Source: Hymenobacter piscis
GTDB lineage: Bacteria > Bacteroidota > Bacteroidia > Cytophagales > Hymenobacteraceae
Length of the DNA: 64,000 bases
Direction of reading: 5' to 3'
NCBI RefSeq assembly: GCF_018760735.1
Contig: NZ_JAHHZN010000015.1
Location: forward strand, 1 to 64,000
Both the position numbers and the translations under genes were made by a program. The notes under the pieces were generated by a model, which saw nothing but the letters and a program-made list of their open reading frames with translations, ran no database searches and had not been told where the DNA came from. The stretch's first letter is position 1, and the number at the start of each line of letters is the position of its first letter. Positions 63,268-64,000 of this stretch are shown here, piece after piece.

Positions 63268-64000
63268 ATGCCCCGTCTCGCCACTTCCGACCGTTACGCG
63301 CTGCCCCTGCCCACCGGCCACCGTTTCCCCATCGCCAAATACGCCCTCATCCGCGAGCAGCTGCTCTGGCAGGGAGTAGCCACGCCCGAGCACTTTTACG
63401 ACCCGGGCTTTTGCCCGGAGCAAGACCTGCTGCGGGTGCATACCGCGGCGTACTGGCACAAAATCCGCGACCAGCAGTTGAGCCCGGCCGAGGTGCGGCG
63501 CCTGGGGCTGCCGCAAAGCCCGGAGCTCACGCGCCGCTCCCTGAGCAGCGCGGCCGGCACCCTCGAATCGGCTAAGCGGGCCCTGCTCGACGGCATTGGG
63601 CTGAACCTGGCCGGGGGCACCCACCACGCCTTCCGCGACCGGGGCGAGGGGTTCTGCGTGCTCAACGACATTGCCATTGCCGCCACCCACCTGCTCCACC
63701 ACCGCCTGGCCCGGCAGGTGCTGGTCGTCGACCTCGACGTGCACCAGGGCGACGGGACGGCCAGTATTTTCCGCGAGGACCCCCGGGTGTTCACCTTCTC
63801 CATGCACGCCGGGGCCAATTACCCGCTGCGCAAGGAGCAGTCGGACCTGGATGTGGCCCTGGACCTGGGCACCGGCGACGCGGAGTACCTGCGCCGCCTG
63901 CGCGACACCCTGCCCCACCTGCTGGCCCAGGTGCAGCCCGACTTCGTTTTCTACCTGGCCGGCGTAGACGTGCTGGCCACCGACAAGCTGGGCAAGCTCG
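63268..64000 (+). CDS. histone-deacetylase-family hydrolase (partial, runs off the window)
   Basis: The first 244 residues of a class II-like HDAC/AcuC/acetylpolyamine-amidohydrolase family protein; the stop is beyond base 64000. Metal ligands Asp155 and His159 are in VVDLDVHQGDGT, the active-site GGTHHAF is at 116-122, and EGFCVLNDIAIA near 127 is conserved. It should remove acetyl groups from lysine or small amines. ATG 63268 fits the family opening (ALPLPTGHRFPIAKY). Only the C-terminus is missing. Confidence 0.92.
   Translation, partial: MPRLATSDRYALPLPTGHRFPIAKYALIREQLLWQGVATPEHFYDPGFCPEQDLLRVHTAAYWHKIRDQQLSPAEVRRLGLPQSPELTRRSLSSAAGTLESAKRALLDGIGLNLAGGTHHAFRDRGEGFCVLNDIAIAATHLLHHRLARQVLVVDLDVHQGDGTASIFREDPRVFTFSMHAGANYPLRKEQSDLDVALDLGTGDAEYLRRLRDTLPHLLAQVQPDFVFYLAGVDVLATDKLGKL

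Overview
The window looks like chromosomal DNA from a high-GC member of the Bacteroidota, most likely Hymenobacter or a close relative. Three things suggest this. Promoters carry the Bacteroidota -7 element TAnnTTTG (for example at 15724, 28406, 42640, 52358, 62958). Shine-Dalgarno sequences are absent. Family content is typical of the group: multi-PAS hybrid kinase, SpsF-type cytidylyltransferase in a pseudaminate cluster, DUF2490, carboxypeptidase-regulatory-like proteins, an APS reductase with CysI/CysJ. The genus is an inference. I see no insertion sequence, prophage, CRISPR array or rRNA.

Layout. 1-13.6 kb: a family-4 glycosyltransferase ending in a heptanucleotide repeat, a large hybrid histidine kinase with a lone response regulator, an MBL hydrolase, a cupin, a lipoprotein, an RqcH/NFACT protein, Ffh, a second glycosyltransferase and an esterase. 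13.6-28.3 kb: surface-glycan region with FkbH-like protein and a complete pseudaminic acid pathway (pseB, pseC, pseF-like, pseG, pseH, pseI) plus a MaoC-like protein, a glycosyltransferase-like protein, a deacetylase-like protein and a flippase. 28.4-39.8 kb: assimilatory sulfur operon (cysH, cysD, cysN, cobA, cysJ, a DUF2490 protein, cysI, and a Met8-TauE fusion) behind a SAM-I riboswitch. 40.8-42.6 kb: an APC amino-acid permease on the other strand behind a second SAM-I riboswitch. 43-55.6 kb: mixed housekeeping and envelope genes, including SRP RNA, fructose-6-phosphate aldolase and guaA. 55.7-59.3 kb: tRNA-Leu(GAG) and an iron-handling group (Fet4-like permease, Dps, VIT1/CCC1 family) followed by a MOSC protein. 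59.8-64 kb: RtcB RNA ligase, a bacterial-type PARG, a candidate small RNA and a histone-deacetylase-family gene that runs off the end.

Most striking finding. Both SAM-I riboswitches are followed, 7-8 nt after the P1 helix, by an unannotated GTG-started mini-ORF of 32 or 34 codons that ends in three consecutive cysteine codons at or next to its stop. The two loci share promoter and aptamer sequence, but the mini-ORF bodies differ and only the architecture is kept. This suggests a serial control in which a SAM sensor is coupled to a cysteine-responsive leader peptide. It would link sulfate assimilation and a predicted sulfur-amino-acid importer.

The second theme is repeats. Gaps between co-directional genes are filled by at least nine families of inverted repeats and by two heptanucleotide tandem repeats. 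The repeat arms often supply the stop codon of the upstream gene or abut the start codon of the next. One locus is a three-layer nested inverted repeat, and one element has become an in-frame part of a coding sequence.
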